Source of the DNA: Bacillus sp. FJAT-27264
GTDB taxonomy: Bacteria; Bacillota; Bacilli; Paenibacillales; Paenibacillaceae
DNA: 64,000 nucleotides
Assembly (NCBI RefSeq): GCF_001682855.1
Contig: NZ_MAQW01000012.1
Location: forward strand, 558,001-622,000
Direction: 5' to 3'
Within the stretch, counting starts at the first letter, position 1. Each line of letters starts with the position of its first letter. Below, one piece after another: positions 16,542 to 25,034 of the stretch. The notes under the pieces were generated by a model. That model saw nothing but the letters and a program-made list of their open reading frames with translations, was not told the origin of the DNA and ran no database searches. Position numbers and translations under genes: made by a program.

Positions 16542-16739
16542 CTATTGGTAAAATTTTATAAATAAAGTGTACCACAGGCTGCCACTATAGAGAACTACAG
16601 GACTAAAGCTAACTGCATCCTTAACCACACAGAATTTCATTCTAAAAACATAAAATTTTGATGGGCCTACCTCAAAATCAGTGCTTGCTCCGTCAAGTAG
16701 CGGACTCATGAAACCTTTGTTGGTAGGAAATAACGTCAT
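16542..16739 (-). CDS. Possible small protein of unknown function
   Basis: A 65-residue ORF (MTLFPTNKGFMSPLLDGAST ...) with AAGGAG 9 nt before its ATG, so translation is plausible. No family is recognised. It contains A-S-T-D-F-E-V, and an inverted stretch at 16870 encodes A-S-T-D-F-D-V on the other strand, so both could be remnants of one duplicated sequence. It may equally be a decayed gene end or chance. Confidence 0.3.
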   Translation of the reverse strand: MTLFPTNKGFMSPLLDGASTDFEVGPSKFYVFRMKFCVVKDAVSFSPVVLYSGSLWYTLFIKFYQ

Positions 16740-16886
16740 CTGAGTCGGCTCCTTATCACAGGACAACTTCATATTGGAAATAACGGATATACAGTCCGTT
16801 AGACCTATTATTGAATTTCAACCAGCTAAAAGAATTGTTTTCATGAAGCAGATTTAACAATCCCTTTTGGCAAGCACTGATTTTGA
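16672..16886. repeat. 17-bp perfect inverted repeat, arms 181 bp apart
   Basis: The left arm 16672-16688 (TCAAAATCAGTGCTTGC) is the exact reverse complement of the right arm 16870-16886. Similarity fades quickly outside the arms. Both arms read A-S-T-D-F in one frame, which suggests an inverted duplication of a coding stretch. Confidence 0.6.
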
Positions 16887-16906
16887 TGTTGAGATAATTT
16901 TCTATA

Positions 16907-16947
16907 AAACACAAAAAACCGGGCCGCTGCTGCGACCCGATTACTAT
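16907..16947 (-). terminator. Intrinsic terminator after oppD
   Basis: On the minus strand CGGGTCGC-AGCA-GCGGCCCG (one mismatch) is followed by GTTTTTTG. It closes the single-gene oppD transcript. Confidence 0.7.
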
Positions 16948-17003
16948 AGAAGCCCCTTGCAGGACTTAAGCATTGCTATTAAAGTTAACTTGTACATCTA
17001 TTG

Positions 17004-18071
17004 TTACAGGACTACGCCTTCGACCAAGACAGGCTGCTCATACGTGTTCTTCAGAACGCGTTGTCTCTTCTTTACCACTTCAGGCGGTTCTACAGCAGGC
17101 GCCATCGGGTGCAGCAGCCAGGACTTCACGAAATGCGTATCTGATACTTTGTAAAGTGGCGGCTCTTTCTCCATGTCAATCTGCATAGCATACGTACTAC
17201 GCAGGGCAAATGCATCGCCCTTAGGCGGTTTGATCAGATCGGGAGGCGTTCCTGGAATTGCGGTAAGCAGGGAGCCTTTGCTCTCCAGACTTGGCATGGA
17301 AGCCAGCAGACCCCAAGTGTACGGATGTCTCGGATCATAGAAAATCTCTTCCGCGGTACCGGTCTCAACAATCTGTCCAGCATACATTACGGCAACCCGG
17401 TCAGCCATTCTGGCAACAACCCCGAGATCATGGGTGATAAAGATAATCGAAGTACCGATCTTCTTCTGCAAATCCTTCATCAAATCCAGAATTTGCGCCT
17501 GGATCGTTACGTCGAGTGCAGTCGTCGGCTCGTCCGCAATCAGCAATTTCGGGTTAGCTGCCAGTGCCATCGCAATAACGACACGTTGACGCATCCCGCC
17601 ACTGAATTCATGTGGATACTGCTGGAACCGTTTCTCAGGAGAAGGAATTCCCACAAGTGAGAGCAGTTCAATACCACGTTTGACGGCGGCCTCCTTGGTG
17701 ATTTCCTCGTGCTTGAACAGCACTTCTGTAATCTGCTTACCGACCTTCATCATCGGGTTCAGCGAGGTCATCGGGTCCTGGAAGATCATACCGATCTCCT
17801 TACCACGAATCTTCTGCATTTGCTTCTGAGTCTTGCCGATTAAATCCTGTCCTTCAAACAGAATTTGTCCGCGCTTATAAGTACCTTGTGGTTCAGGTAC
17901 GAGCTTCATTACCGCTTGTGAAGTTACACTCTTACCGGAACCGGATTCACCAACAATCGCAAGTGTCTCACCTTTATCTACATGGAAGCTAACACCCCGG
18001 ATGGCTTGTACTTCTCCACCACGTGTGTTGAATGAAATCGCTAAGTCTTTAACCTCTAATAGGCGCTCCAT
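17004..18071 (-). CDS. oppD: Oligopeptide ABC transporter ATP-binding protein OppD
   Basis: ATPase subunit of a peptide importer, 355 residues. Walker A is G-E-S-G-S-G-K-S, the Q-loop is M-I-F-Q-D-P-M-T-S-L-N-P, the signature is F-S-G-G-M-R-Q-R, Walker B is L-L-I-A-D-E-P-T-T-A-L-D and the switch is I-T-H-D-L-G-V-V. The C-terminal oligopeptide-transporter extension has G-D-A-F-A-L-R-S, the cysteine-free form usual in Bacillota OppD. The gene is an orphan: no oppA, B, C or F adjoins it, and it has its own terminator. It must work with permeases encoded elsewhere or be a left-over copy. Confidence 0.9.
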   Translation of the reverse strand: MERLLEVKDLAISFNTRGGEVQAIRGVSFHVDKGETLAIVGESGSGKSVTSQAVMKLVPEPQGTYKRGQILFEGQDLIGKTQKQMQKIRGKEIGMIFQDPMTSLNPMMKVGKQITEVLFKHEEITKEAAVKRGIELLSLVGIPSPEKRFQQYPHEFSGGMRQRVVIAMALAANPKLLIADEPTTALDVTIQAQILDLMKDLQKKIGTSIIFITHDLGVVARMADRVAVMYAGQIVETGTAEEIFYDPRHPYTWGLLASMPSLESKGSLLTAIPGTPPDLIKPPKGDAFALRSTYAMQIDMEKEPPLYKVSDTHFVKSWLLHPMAPAVEPPEVVKKRQRVLKNTYEQPVLVEGVVL

Positions 18072-18305
18072 CTTATCACGTCACCCTCTCAATTTCCCGA
18101 AAATTATAATAAAAAATCTCATTCCACGATGAGCAATAAGTATAATTTTATCTAGTTTTATAGCTCTACGTCAAGCGTTTTCTGAAATTAACAGGTGTTC
18201 AATTTTTATTTCAGCTTCTCCTTTGGAGAAGTCCTTGTTAAGATAAGAACGAGCTATGTCAATAGCTATTCCCCAATTCTATCATTGAAATGAGGTAACG
18301 TCATA

Positions 18306-19496
18306 ATGATGATCAAACCGAGAACGCGCGGCTTTATTTGTACAACGGCCCATCCCGAAGGCTGCGCCGCCCAGGTGGCGGAGCAAGTGGAATATATCAC
18401 CTCACAGCCGCCGATCAGCGGACCGAAAAAAGTCCTTGTGATTGGAGCCTCAGCCGGATATGGGCTTGCTTCACGCATTGCTGCAGCTTTCGGGTCACAA
18501 GCAGCTACAATCGGCGTCTACCGCCCCAGCACGGCCAGCGATAGCCGCACAGCATCCACCGGCTGGTATAACTCCGCAGCTTTTGAGAAACTTGCCACAG
18601 AAGCGGGCCTGCAATCCTATAGTATTACCGGGGATGCCTTTACCGATGAGACAAAGGCTCGTACGATCGAGCTGATCCGCAGCGAACTGGGTGAGGTTGA
18701 TCTTGTAGTATATAGTGTAGCCACGGCACGCCGAACTGATCCAGCCACAGGTATCAGCTATACTTCCGTTATCAAACCTATTGGCAATGTATATACCAAC
18801 AAAACAGTCAATTTTCACACCGGAGAAGTCAACTATGTTACCTTAGACCCCGCTACTGAGGAAGAAATTGACGCTACTGTAAAAGTGATGGGCGGCGAGG
18901 ATTGGAAGCTGTGGATCGATGCCCTTGACGAAGCTGGCGTGCTGGCAGACCATACCGTTACGGTTGCTTTTTCTTCCATTGGATCAGAGCTGACCCCGGA
19001 AATTTACCGCGCCGGCTCTATCGGAAAAGCCAAGGATCACCTGGAAGCGACAGCCAAAGAACTGAATGCCCGTCTATCTACACGTGGTGGAAGAGCTTAT
19101 GTAGCCATTACCAAAGCATTGGTCACTCAGTCTAGCTCCGCAATTCCAATCGTCCCGCTGTACATTTCCTTACTTTATAAGGTTATGAAAGAACAAGGCC
19201 TACACGAAGGCTGCATTCAGCAGGCCTATCGACTGCTCTCAGAACGTCTGTATGCTCCGGAAGGTACACCAGTGGATACAGAAGGCCGTATCCGCTTGGA
19301 CGACCTGGAGATGCTTCCTGCGGTCCAGGAGACCATAGCCAAGCTCTGGGACGAGATCACTACAGATAATATCTACGAACTGTCAGACCTTCAAGGGTAC
19401 CGGCGTGAATTCTTCCAGTTGTTCGGTTTCGAGACAGAGGGCATAGATTATGAAGCTGAATCTAATCCTATTGTCAGTGTTCCCAACGTCCGCTAA
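18306..19496 (+). CDS. fabV: Trans-2-enoyl-ACP/CoA reductase FabV
   Basis: NADH-dependent enoyl reductase for the last step of fatty-acid elongation, 396 residues. The N-terminus I-K-P-R-T-R-G-F-I-C-T-T-A-H-P-E-G-C is a FabV hallmark, the nucleotide-binding motif is V-I-G-A-S-A-G-Y-G-L-A-S-R, and the catalytic Tyr-x8-Lys pair is Tyr234/Lys243. FabV enzymes are typically insensitive to triclosan, unlike FabI. GAGG precedes two tandem ATGs (18306, 18309); the first is used here. It is divergent from oppD. With fabF 3 kb away it adds to a fatty-acid theme, but the genes are not an operon. Confidence 0.93.
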   Translation: MMIKPRTRGFICTTAHPEGCAAQVAEQVEYITSQPPISGPKKVLVIGASAGYGLASRIAAAFGSQAATIGVYRPSTASDSRTASTGWYNSAAFEKLATEAGLQSYSITGDAFTDETKARTIELIRSELGEVDLVVYSVATARRTDPATGISYTSVIKPIGNVYTNKTVNFHTGEVNYVTLDPATEEEIDATVKVMGGEDWKLWIDALDEAGVLADHTVTVAFSSIGSELTPEIYRAGSIGKAKDHLEATAKELNARLSTRGGRAYVAITKALVTQSSSAIPIVPLYISLLYKVMKEQGLHEGCIQQAYRLLSERLYAPEGTPVDTEGRIRLDDLEMLPAVQETIAKLWDEITTDNIYELSDLQGYRREFFQLFGFETEGIDYEAESNPIVSVPNVR

Positions 19497-19611
19497 TCTT
19501 TGCACAAGTTCCCTTTAAAATACATCAACAGGACGGAATCCTCACCTCTGAGGGTTCCGGCTTATCTGGGGTCACCATATACTACTATGCGCCCTAGACC
19601 ACTGAATCCGC

Positions 19612-20580
19612 CTAATCTTCACCGCAAAACCTTCCCCAACCCTGAATGAAATTATCATGTGTCCATTTCACATGGCCTTGATCCTCATATTTCCGTGAAT
19701 AGCATTCGATGACCATAATGAGATCAAAGTAGAGATCATAGAGCTTTTTGCGTGCCCGTTGGTTTGGACTATCCGTTGTCATCCCATACCCTTGATAAAA
19801 GGCTGGAGAATTCTCGTGATGTCTGAAGTAGTACTCCATCAGTTCATCCCCCCACAATGCCCGCTCCCAGTCAATGATCGCTGTAATCATCCCGTCTTTC
19901 ACGAAGACATTGCCGTTCCACAGATCCCAGTGCACGAGCCTGGGCTGAGTTACTTCATCAAGAGCCGGAAGCTGTGTATCTATTCTCTCCCTAATCTCTG
20001 CGTAAGCAACAGGCAGCCTCACCCCTATTCGCTCGCCATCTTGCAGCAGATTCTCCATCATCACTCCAAAAGTTGCACGCCATGAGGATGTCAGACTGCT
20101 CTTCTCCTGATGAAAATAGCCAAAGTGTTCTCCCTTGACCTCGTTAATGAGTCTGTTATATCGCCCAATCTGTGTTTCTATCGCCTCCCTCTCCTGCGGA
20201 GAGAGACCTTCCTTGATCTCATTGTAAGGATGACCCTCAACCTTCTCCATAAAAAAATAAGGATAAGGGATAAGATTCAGACTCAGATCATAGCTGAACA
20301 CCTCAGGCACCGGCACAAGTCCAGTGGCACGGATCAGCTTGAGGGCTTCAACTTCGGTGCGCATAATATCTTTTTCACAGCTTAAAGTCTCTACTTCTGC
20401 CGCAGGCGCAACCTTCAGAATAACGGTTCTGCCGTCGTTTAATTCCAGATCATATCCTGTATTGAACATACCTGCGGTCAGCTCTGTACACCGGGTGATT
20501 ACTATCGCCGTACCAAATGCTGACTTGACGAGCAGATCCAGCTGCCCATCACTTAATTTAGGCTTTATTACACTCTCCAT
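19612..20580 (-). CDS. APH-family small-molecule kinase
   Basis: A 322-residue protein-kinase-like phosphotransferase of the aminoglycoside phosphotransferase/choline kinase family. The catalytic loop is L-V-H-W-D-L-W-N-G-N-V-F (Asp and Asn in place) and the metal-binding Asp is in A-I-I-D-W-E-R-A. The N-lobe Lys is in V-I-L-K-V-A-P. Substrate is unknown; such genes often have no resistance phenotype. AAGGGTGG lies about 8 nt before the ATG at 20580, so the longer frame from 20607 is not used. Confidence 0.82.
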   Translation of the reverse strand: MESVIKPKLSDGQLDLLVKSAFGTAIVITRCTELTAGMFNTGYDLELNDGRTVILKVAPAAEVETLSCEKDIMRTEVEALKLIRATGLVPVPEVFSYDLSLNLIPYPYFFMEKVEGHPYNEIKEGLSPQEREAIETQIGRYNRLINEVKGEHFGYFHQEKSSLTSSWRATFGVMMENLLQDGERIGVRLPVAYAEIRERIDTQLPALDEVTQPRLVHWDLWNGNVFVKDGMITAIIDWERALWGDELMEYYFRHHENSPAFYQGYGMTTDSPNQRARKKLYDLYFDLIMVIECYSRKYEDQGHVKWTHDNFIQGWGRFCGED

Positions 20581-20648
20581 GAAATAACCACCCTTATTAT
20601 CGATCATACTGCAGACATCTACGGAAAAATGCTTTCGGCTACAGCAGA

Positions 20649-20672
20649 AAGCCGCCAGCAGCTGGCGGCTTC
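20649..20672 (-). terminator. Hairpin after the sugar-catabolism operon
   Basis: AGCCGCCAG pairs with CTGGCGGCT around three bases, followed on the minus strand by TTCTGCTG. It is a very stable stem with a weak T-run, positioned about 60 bp after the last gene of the operon. Confidence 0.6.
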
Positions 20673-20733
20673 TTGAAGGAAACTTGCTATCTTTTATATA
20701 CTACAGATTTCTATATACTACAGTTATTGGTGA

Positions 20734-21702
20734 TTATACCCACCACATATCAGCCAATGGTTCCTCAATCAGAACTTGACGAAGGTTGTCAACGGCTTTA
20801 GAGAAGCCTTCTTCTACCGACATCAGACCGTCTTCGTGTTCAATACTCACGACATAATCGTAACCTACAAGACGCAGCGCGCTGATGATATCCGCCCAAG
20901 TCTTCACATCATGACCGAATCCAACGGAACGGAATTGCCAAGCGCGGTCAAGCATATTGGTGTACGGCTGCATGTCGGTTAGTCCGTGCATGTTCACGTT
21001 CACCGGATCAATGACGGTATCCTTGGCGTGGAAGTGATGAATCGCCCCTTGACGTCCAAGAATGTGAATCGCTTGTACAGGGTCGATGCCCTGCCACCAC
21101 ATATGGCTTGGGTCCAGATTGGCTCCGATGACTTCGCCTGCCGCTTCTCTAAGACGAAGCAGTGTAGCCGGAGTATGTACGGAGAATCCGCCGTGCAGCT
21201 CCAGACCGATCTTCACATCATGCTGAGCAGCAAAAGCGCCCGTTTCTTTCCAGTAAGGGATTACCTTGTTCTCCCACTGCCAAGTCAGAATCTCCTGATA
21301 GTCGTTCGGCCATGGTGCTACCGGCCAGTTCGGATATTTTGCATCCTCATGGTCGCCAGGACAGCCGGAGAAGGTGTTAACCACTGGAACGCCCAGCTTT
21401 TGAGCCAGCTTCACAGAGTTCACGAAATCCTCGTGATCCTTACGAGCCAGTTCTTTTTGCGGGTGCAACGGGTTGCCGTGACAGCTCAGAGCGCTGATCG
21501 TCAGTCCGCGTGACTCTACCGCGTGCTTAAATTCTTTTAAAGCTGTCTCGTTCTCAAGCAGCAGTGCCGGATCGCAGTGGCTTTTACCCGGGTTACCCCC
21601 GGTACCAATTTCCACAGCCTTCAATCCTTTGGATGCTACGTAATCCAATGCGTCTTCCAGCTTACGGCCGCCGAAAAGAACCATAAATACGCCAAGTTTC
21701 AT
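20734..21702 (-). CDS. Sugar phosphate isomerase/epimerase (AP-endonuclease-2 TIM barrel)
   Basis: A 322-residue TIM-barrel enzyme of the xylose-isomerase-like family. Probable metal ligands are Glu in G-L-E-L-H-G-G, Asp/His in N-L-D-P-S-H-M-W-W-Q, His in H-F-H-A-K-D and Glu in S-I-E-H-E-D. It closes a four-gene minus-strand operon with two Gfo/Idh/MocA dehydrogenases and a second isomerase. In such clusters the dehydrogenase oxidises a sugar or inositol to a keto form and the barrel enzyme epimerises, isomerises or dehydrates it. The actual substrate is unknown. Confidence 0.83.
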   Translation of the reverse strand: MKLGVFMVLFGGRKLEDALDYVASKGLKAVEIGTGGNPGKSHCDPALLLENETALKEFKHAVESRGLTISALSCHGNPLHPQKELARKDHEDFVNSVKLAQKLGVPVVNTFSGCPGDHEDAKYPNWPVAPWPNDYQEILTWQWENKVIPYWKETGAFAAQHDVKIGLELHGGFSVHTPATLLRLREAAGEVIGANLDPSHMWWQGIDPVQAIHILGRQGAIHHFHAKDTVIDPVNVNMHGLTDMQPYTNMLDRAWQFRSVGFGHDVKTWADIISALRLVGYDYVVSIEHEDGLMSVEEGFSKAVDNLRQVLIEEPLADMWWV

Positions 21703-21732
21703 GATATGCCACCTCTCTATTTGGGAGAAATT

Positions 21733-22815
21733 TTAGTTTAGTACCAAAGATTCATACGTATCAAAATCCGTCACCGCTTGCTTACTCCGGCTGGATTCAA
21801 AAATCGCTTCAATCAGCTTCAACACACGCAGAGCTTCCGTATTCTTGACGATTGGCTCTGCAGTTCCTTCAATAACATCTGCAAAGTTATCGTAGAAGCC
21901 AGATGACATCTTGTATGGTGCCGGCAATGCTTCGGTTATGGTCGCACCTTCGGAAGGAGGTGCCATCGTCTTGGTCAGACCTACGCCTGCCTTAATAGGT
22001 TTAGGTTCAACTTTAACCGAATCATGGTTTCTGGTCACGACTTTTCCAGCCAATGACCAATCCTCGATGATGGCGGTTCCTTCAATTCCTTTAACATACC
22101 ATCTTGGCAGCTGGATGAAGTTCGTCGTCCCCACTTCTACCGTTGCAGTTACGCCGTTCTCGAATTGCAGGTACGCTTCAAAGCCATCATCCACCTCGTC
22201 GCCGAGGATAAAGCTCAAGCGGCTGGATACACTACTGATTTTACTATCGATGAGAAAGAGCAGCTGGTCCAGCAAATGCACACCCCAGTCCAGCAGCATT
22301 CCACCGCCGTGAGCTTCCAGATGACGCCAGTCGCCCGGAATACCGTTGGCTCCATGAACACGGGATTCGATCTGGAACAGCTCCCCAATTGTGCCCTTGG
22401 CATGCATTTCCTTAATAACCAGGAAGTCTTCATCCCAGCGTCTGTTCTGATTCACCATCAGTGTACGTCCGGTTTCCTTGGAAACCGCGATCATTTCCTC
22501 AAATTCCTGACTGTTCATCGCCACCGGCTTCTCACAGATGACATGCTTGCCTGCCCGCAATGCAGAGATAGCAATGTCTTTGTGTACGTCGTTAGGTGTA
22601 GCAATCAAGATCACCTCAACCGACGGATCGGCCAGTACTTGATCAAAGCTCGAATAAGAGGTATAGCCTGCTTCAACGGAGGCTTTGCGGCGATCTTCCA
22701 GCAGATCGAAAGTTCCCGTAACTTCCAGACGGCTGTTGTCCTTGATCAATTTACTGTGATAACTGCCCATGCCTCCGAAGCCAACAATAACCAGAGAATG
22801 TTTGTTTGCGCTCAT
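21733..22815 (-). CDS. Gfo/Idh/MocA-family NAD(P)-dependent dehydrogenase
   Basis: A 360-residue oxidoreductase with an N-terminal Rossmann fold (L-V-I-V-G-F-G-G-M-G-S-Y-H-S-K), the family motif H-V-I-C-E-K-P-V-A-M carrying the catalytic Lys, and a C-terminal domain with G-G-G-M-L-L-D-W-G-V-H-L-L-D-Q. It probably oxidises a sugar or cyclitol hydroxyl. The frame begins with GTG at 22824, but AGGTGG overlaps that codon and the ATG at 22815 is well spaced. It lies between an isomerase and a second dehydrogenase in the operon. Confidence 0.88.
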   Translation of the reverse strand: MSANKHSLVIVGFGGMGSYHSKLIKDNSRLEVTGTFDLLEDRRKASVEAGYTSYSSFDQVLADPSVEVILIATPNDVHKDIAISALRAGKHVICEKPVAMNSQEFEEMIAVSKETGRTLMVNQNRRWDEDFLVIKEMHAKGTIGELFQIESRVHGANGIPGDWRHLEAHGGGMLLDWGVHLLDQLLFLIDSKISSVSSRLSFILGDEVDDGFEAYLQFENGVTATVEVGTTNFIQLPRWYVKGIEGTAIIEDWSLAGKVVTRNHDSVKVEPKPIKAGVGLTKTMAPPSEGATITEALPAPYKMSSGFYDNFADVIEGTAEPIVKNTEALRVLKLIEAIFESSRSKQAVTDFDTYESLVLN

Positions 22816-22861
22816 CGTTTCCACCTGCTTTTATTTGAAGTAGTGTTACTTTTAATATTTA

Positions 22862-23959
22862 TTAGTTATCGGATGTTCCGTCAAAATATACCGCACGGCC
22901 AGTACGGGCCGATTCATAAACAGCCTCCAGGATTTGCGTAACTACAAATGCCTGCTCTGGTTTCACCACTGGCTCTTTATCTTCTCTAATCGCTTCCAGC
23001 CACAGACGCGCTTCACGATCGGATGCATCCTCTTGGCCACCACTGTAAAAGGCAACGCCGCCAGAGGACAAGTCTACCTTGGTCTCGTACAGACGTCCGC
23101 CACGGTCACCGTTGATACGCAATCCATTCGTCATATCCGCACCAGCTTCTGTACCGGCCAGCAAAGTCTTAGCCTCTCCGTACTCGGCAACATTCAGTGC
23201 CCAGCTGGACTCCAGCACAATGGTTGCACCATTCTCCATCGTAATGAAACCAAAGGCAGAGTCTTCAACCTTGAATTCTTCAGGGTCCCACTCGCCAAAA
23301 GCGTTCCCGGCATTCTTACGGTCACCCAGCTTATGGAAGGTAGAGCCAACTACGCTGCGTGGTTTGTAGTTATCCATCATCCATAGCGTAAGGTCAAGGG
23401 CATGGGTACCGATGTCAATAAGAGGTCCGCCACCTTGTTTCTCTTCATCAAGGAATACGCCCCATGTTGGAACCGCACGACGACGCAGCGCGATCGCTTT
23501 GGCGAAATAAATATCGCCCAGTTCACCGTTCTCACACATCGCCTTCAGATATTCGCTATCAGAGCGGTAACGATTCTGGTAAGCGATAGACAGCTTCTTG
23601 CCTGTACGTTTGGCTGCATCCAGCATTTCCTGCGCTTGGGCAGTAGTCTTGGCCATAGGCTTTTCACACATAACATGGTTGCCAGCTTCCAGGGCAGCTA
23701 CCGTAATTTCGGAGTGGCTATCATTTGGTGTACAAACATGAACAACATCGAACCCGCCGTCCTTCAGCATTTCACGGAAATCTGTATAAACAGCAGCACC
23801 TTCAGCACCGTACTTGGTAGCAGCTTCCTGAGCACGTTCTTCAATAATATCGCAAAAAGCTACCATTTCAGCGTCAGCCTGACGCGACAAGCTTGGCATA
23901 TGTTTACCGTTCGAGATGCCTCCGCACCCGATAATTGCAATTTTCAACTTGTTAGACAT
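22862..23959 (-). CDS. Gfo/Idh/MocA-family NAD(P)-dependent dehydrogenase (second copy)
   Basis: A 365-residue paralogue of the neighbouring dehydrogenase. Rossmann motif I-A-I-I-G-C-G-G-I-S-N-G-K-H, catalytic-Lys motif H-V-M-C-E-K-P-M-A-K, and substrate-domain G-G-G-P-L-I-D-I-G-T-H-A-L-D-L. It overlaps the upstream isomerase by 8 bp, which implies translational coupling. Having two dehydrogenases in one operon suggests two successive oxidations or a redox-neutral epimerisation through a keto intermediate (inference). Confidence 0.88.
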   Translation of the reverse strand: MSNKLKIAIIGCGGISNGKHMPSLSRQADAEMVAFCDIIEERAQEAATKYGAEGAAVYTDFREMLKDGGFDVVHVCTPNDSHSEITVAALEAGNHVMCEKPMAKTTAQAQEMLDAAKRTGKKLSIAYQNRYRSDSEYLKAMCENGELGDIYFAKAIALRRRAVPTWGVFLDEEKQGGGPLIDIGTHALDLTLWMMDNYKPRSVVGSTFHKLGDRKNAGNAFGEWDPEEFKVEDSAFGFITMENGATIVLESSWALNVAEYGEAKTLLAGTEAGADMTNGLRINGDRGGRLYETKVDLSSGGVAFYSGGQEDASDREARLWLEAIREDKEPVVKPEQAFVVTQILEAVYESARTGRAVYFDGTSDN

Positions 23960-24719
23960 TTATATTTCCCCCTTGATTTGCGTATGCTTTTACCCAGTTC
24001 AAACTGTCAGTTACACTTTCAAACGCTGGACGGCTGCAGTAATCCTGTTCTACAACGGCCCATTCCACACCCGCTTGCTCTGCTGCTTTCAAGATCGCAG
24101 TCAGGTTCACTTCGCCTTCGCCCAGTACAACCGTTTCCGGTGAACCGTCTTCACGTTTCTTCACATCCTTGAGATGGATGATCGGCAGACGACCTGCATA
24201 TTTGTTAATGTACTCTACCGGATCGTAGCCGGCAAAATGCACCCAACAAGTATCGAGTTCAGCCTGAAGCAGATCAGCCGGAACTTCATCAAATAGATAA
24301 TCCCAAGCCGTACGGCCTCCCACTTGCTCGGTAAATTCAAAATCATGATTATGATAAGAAAGAACAGCGCCGTGTTCTTTACATTGCTCACCGATCACCC
24401 GCAGGTTAGCCGCAACATCTTCCCACTTTCGGTCTTCTTCATTAAGGTACGGAACAATGAGGTTCGGATTACCGATATGCAGATTGAAAGCTACTTCCTC
24501 TTTAGCATCTTTAATCATGGCATCGTATGGGCGATGTGCCCCTAATGCAACCAGTCCGGTCTCATCCAGCAGTTGCTTCACTTGTTCAGCCGTACGTCCA
24601 AAGTAATTGTAAAACTCCACGCCACGGTAGCCCAGGGCTGCCACTTTACGAACGGTACCTTCGAAATCCTGCTCCAGTTCTTCTCTCAGCGTATACAGCT
24701 GAAGACCAATCTTCAACAT
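23952..24719 (-). CDS. Sugar phosphate isomerase/epimerase (TIM barrel)
   Basis: A 255-residue xylose-isomerase-like barrel protein, first gene of the operon. It begins M-L-K-I-G-L-Q-L-Y-T-L-R-E-E, a start common among hydroxypyruvate-isomerase/IolE-like proteins. Putative ligand motifs are S-Y-H-N-H-D-F-E-F, L-D-T-C-W-V, H-L-K-D-V-K and a late V-E-Q-D. TTGGAG precedes the ATG. It is divergent from the AraC regulator at 25035, the likely controller of the operon. Confidence 0.83.
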   Translation of the reverse strand: MLKIGLQLYTLREELEQDFEGTVRKVAALGYRGVEFYNYFGRTAEQVKQLLDETGLVALGAHRPYDAMIKDAKEEVAFNLHIGNPNLIVPYLNEEDRKWEDVAANLRVIGEQCKEHGAVLSYHNHDFEFTEQVGGRTAWDYLFDEVPADLLQAELDTCWVHFAGYDPVEYINKYAGRLPIIHLKDVKKREDGSPETVVLGEGEVNLTAILKAAEQAGVEWAVVEQDYCSRPAFESVTDSLNWVKAYANQGGNINV

Positions 24720-25034
24720 AGTCTAATCACTCCAATTGGGTTAGGGTTAACTTCTGCTGCAATCTTCATTCAGGATACCAAATTATGGAGAGTATCCGAA
24801 TTAACGACATGAACAATAGGGTCATGTATAAAATGAGGACATTATTACCATATTTTTGAACTAAAAATACGAAATGCCCTTTTTCAGGCTACAGCGCCCT
24901 AATTCAGCCTTCTGTGTTCAATTTCTTTCTCTTGAACCTAGCTACATGGTAATATGAGAGCGTTTATAATAAAATGAATAATATGATTTGAACATGAACA
25001 ATTTGGTTATCATTTAAAAAACATTGGAGGACTA
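24720..25034. other. Divergent promoter region between the sugar operon and its AraC regulator
   Basis: 315 bp without a gene. It is AT-rich near the regulator, and TATAAT occurs at 24966 without a well-spaced -35 that I can defend. It should hold the AraC-type operators and both promoters; I see no clear catabolite-repression site or riboswitch. Confidence 0.45.

Noticed and set aside
17004..18071. Loss of the C-terminal cysteine motif in OppD as a sign of decay
   Set aside because: Bacillota OppD proteins commonly have G-D-A-F-A-x-R here, so this is normal variation.
22165..24172. Plus-strand ORFs of 256-258 codons opposite the dehydrogenase genes
   Set aside because: Both are antisense shadows of intact Gfo/Idh/MocA and isomerase genes, with no domain motifs.
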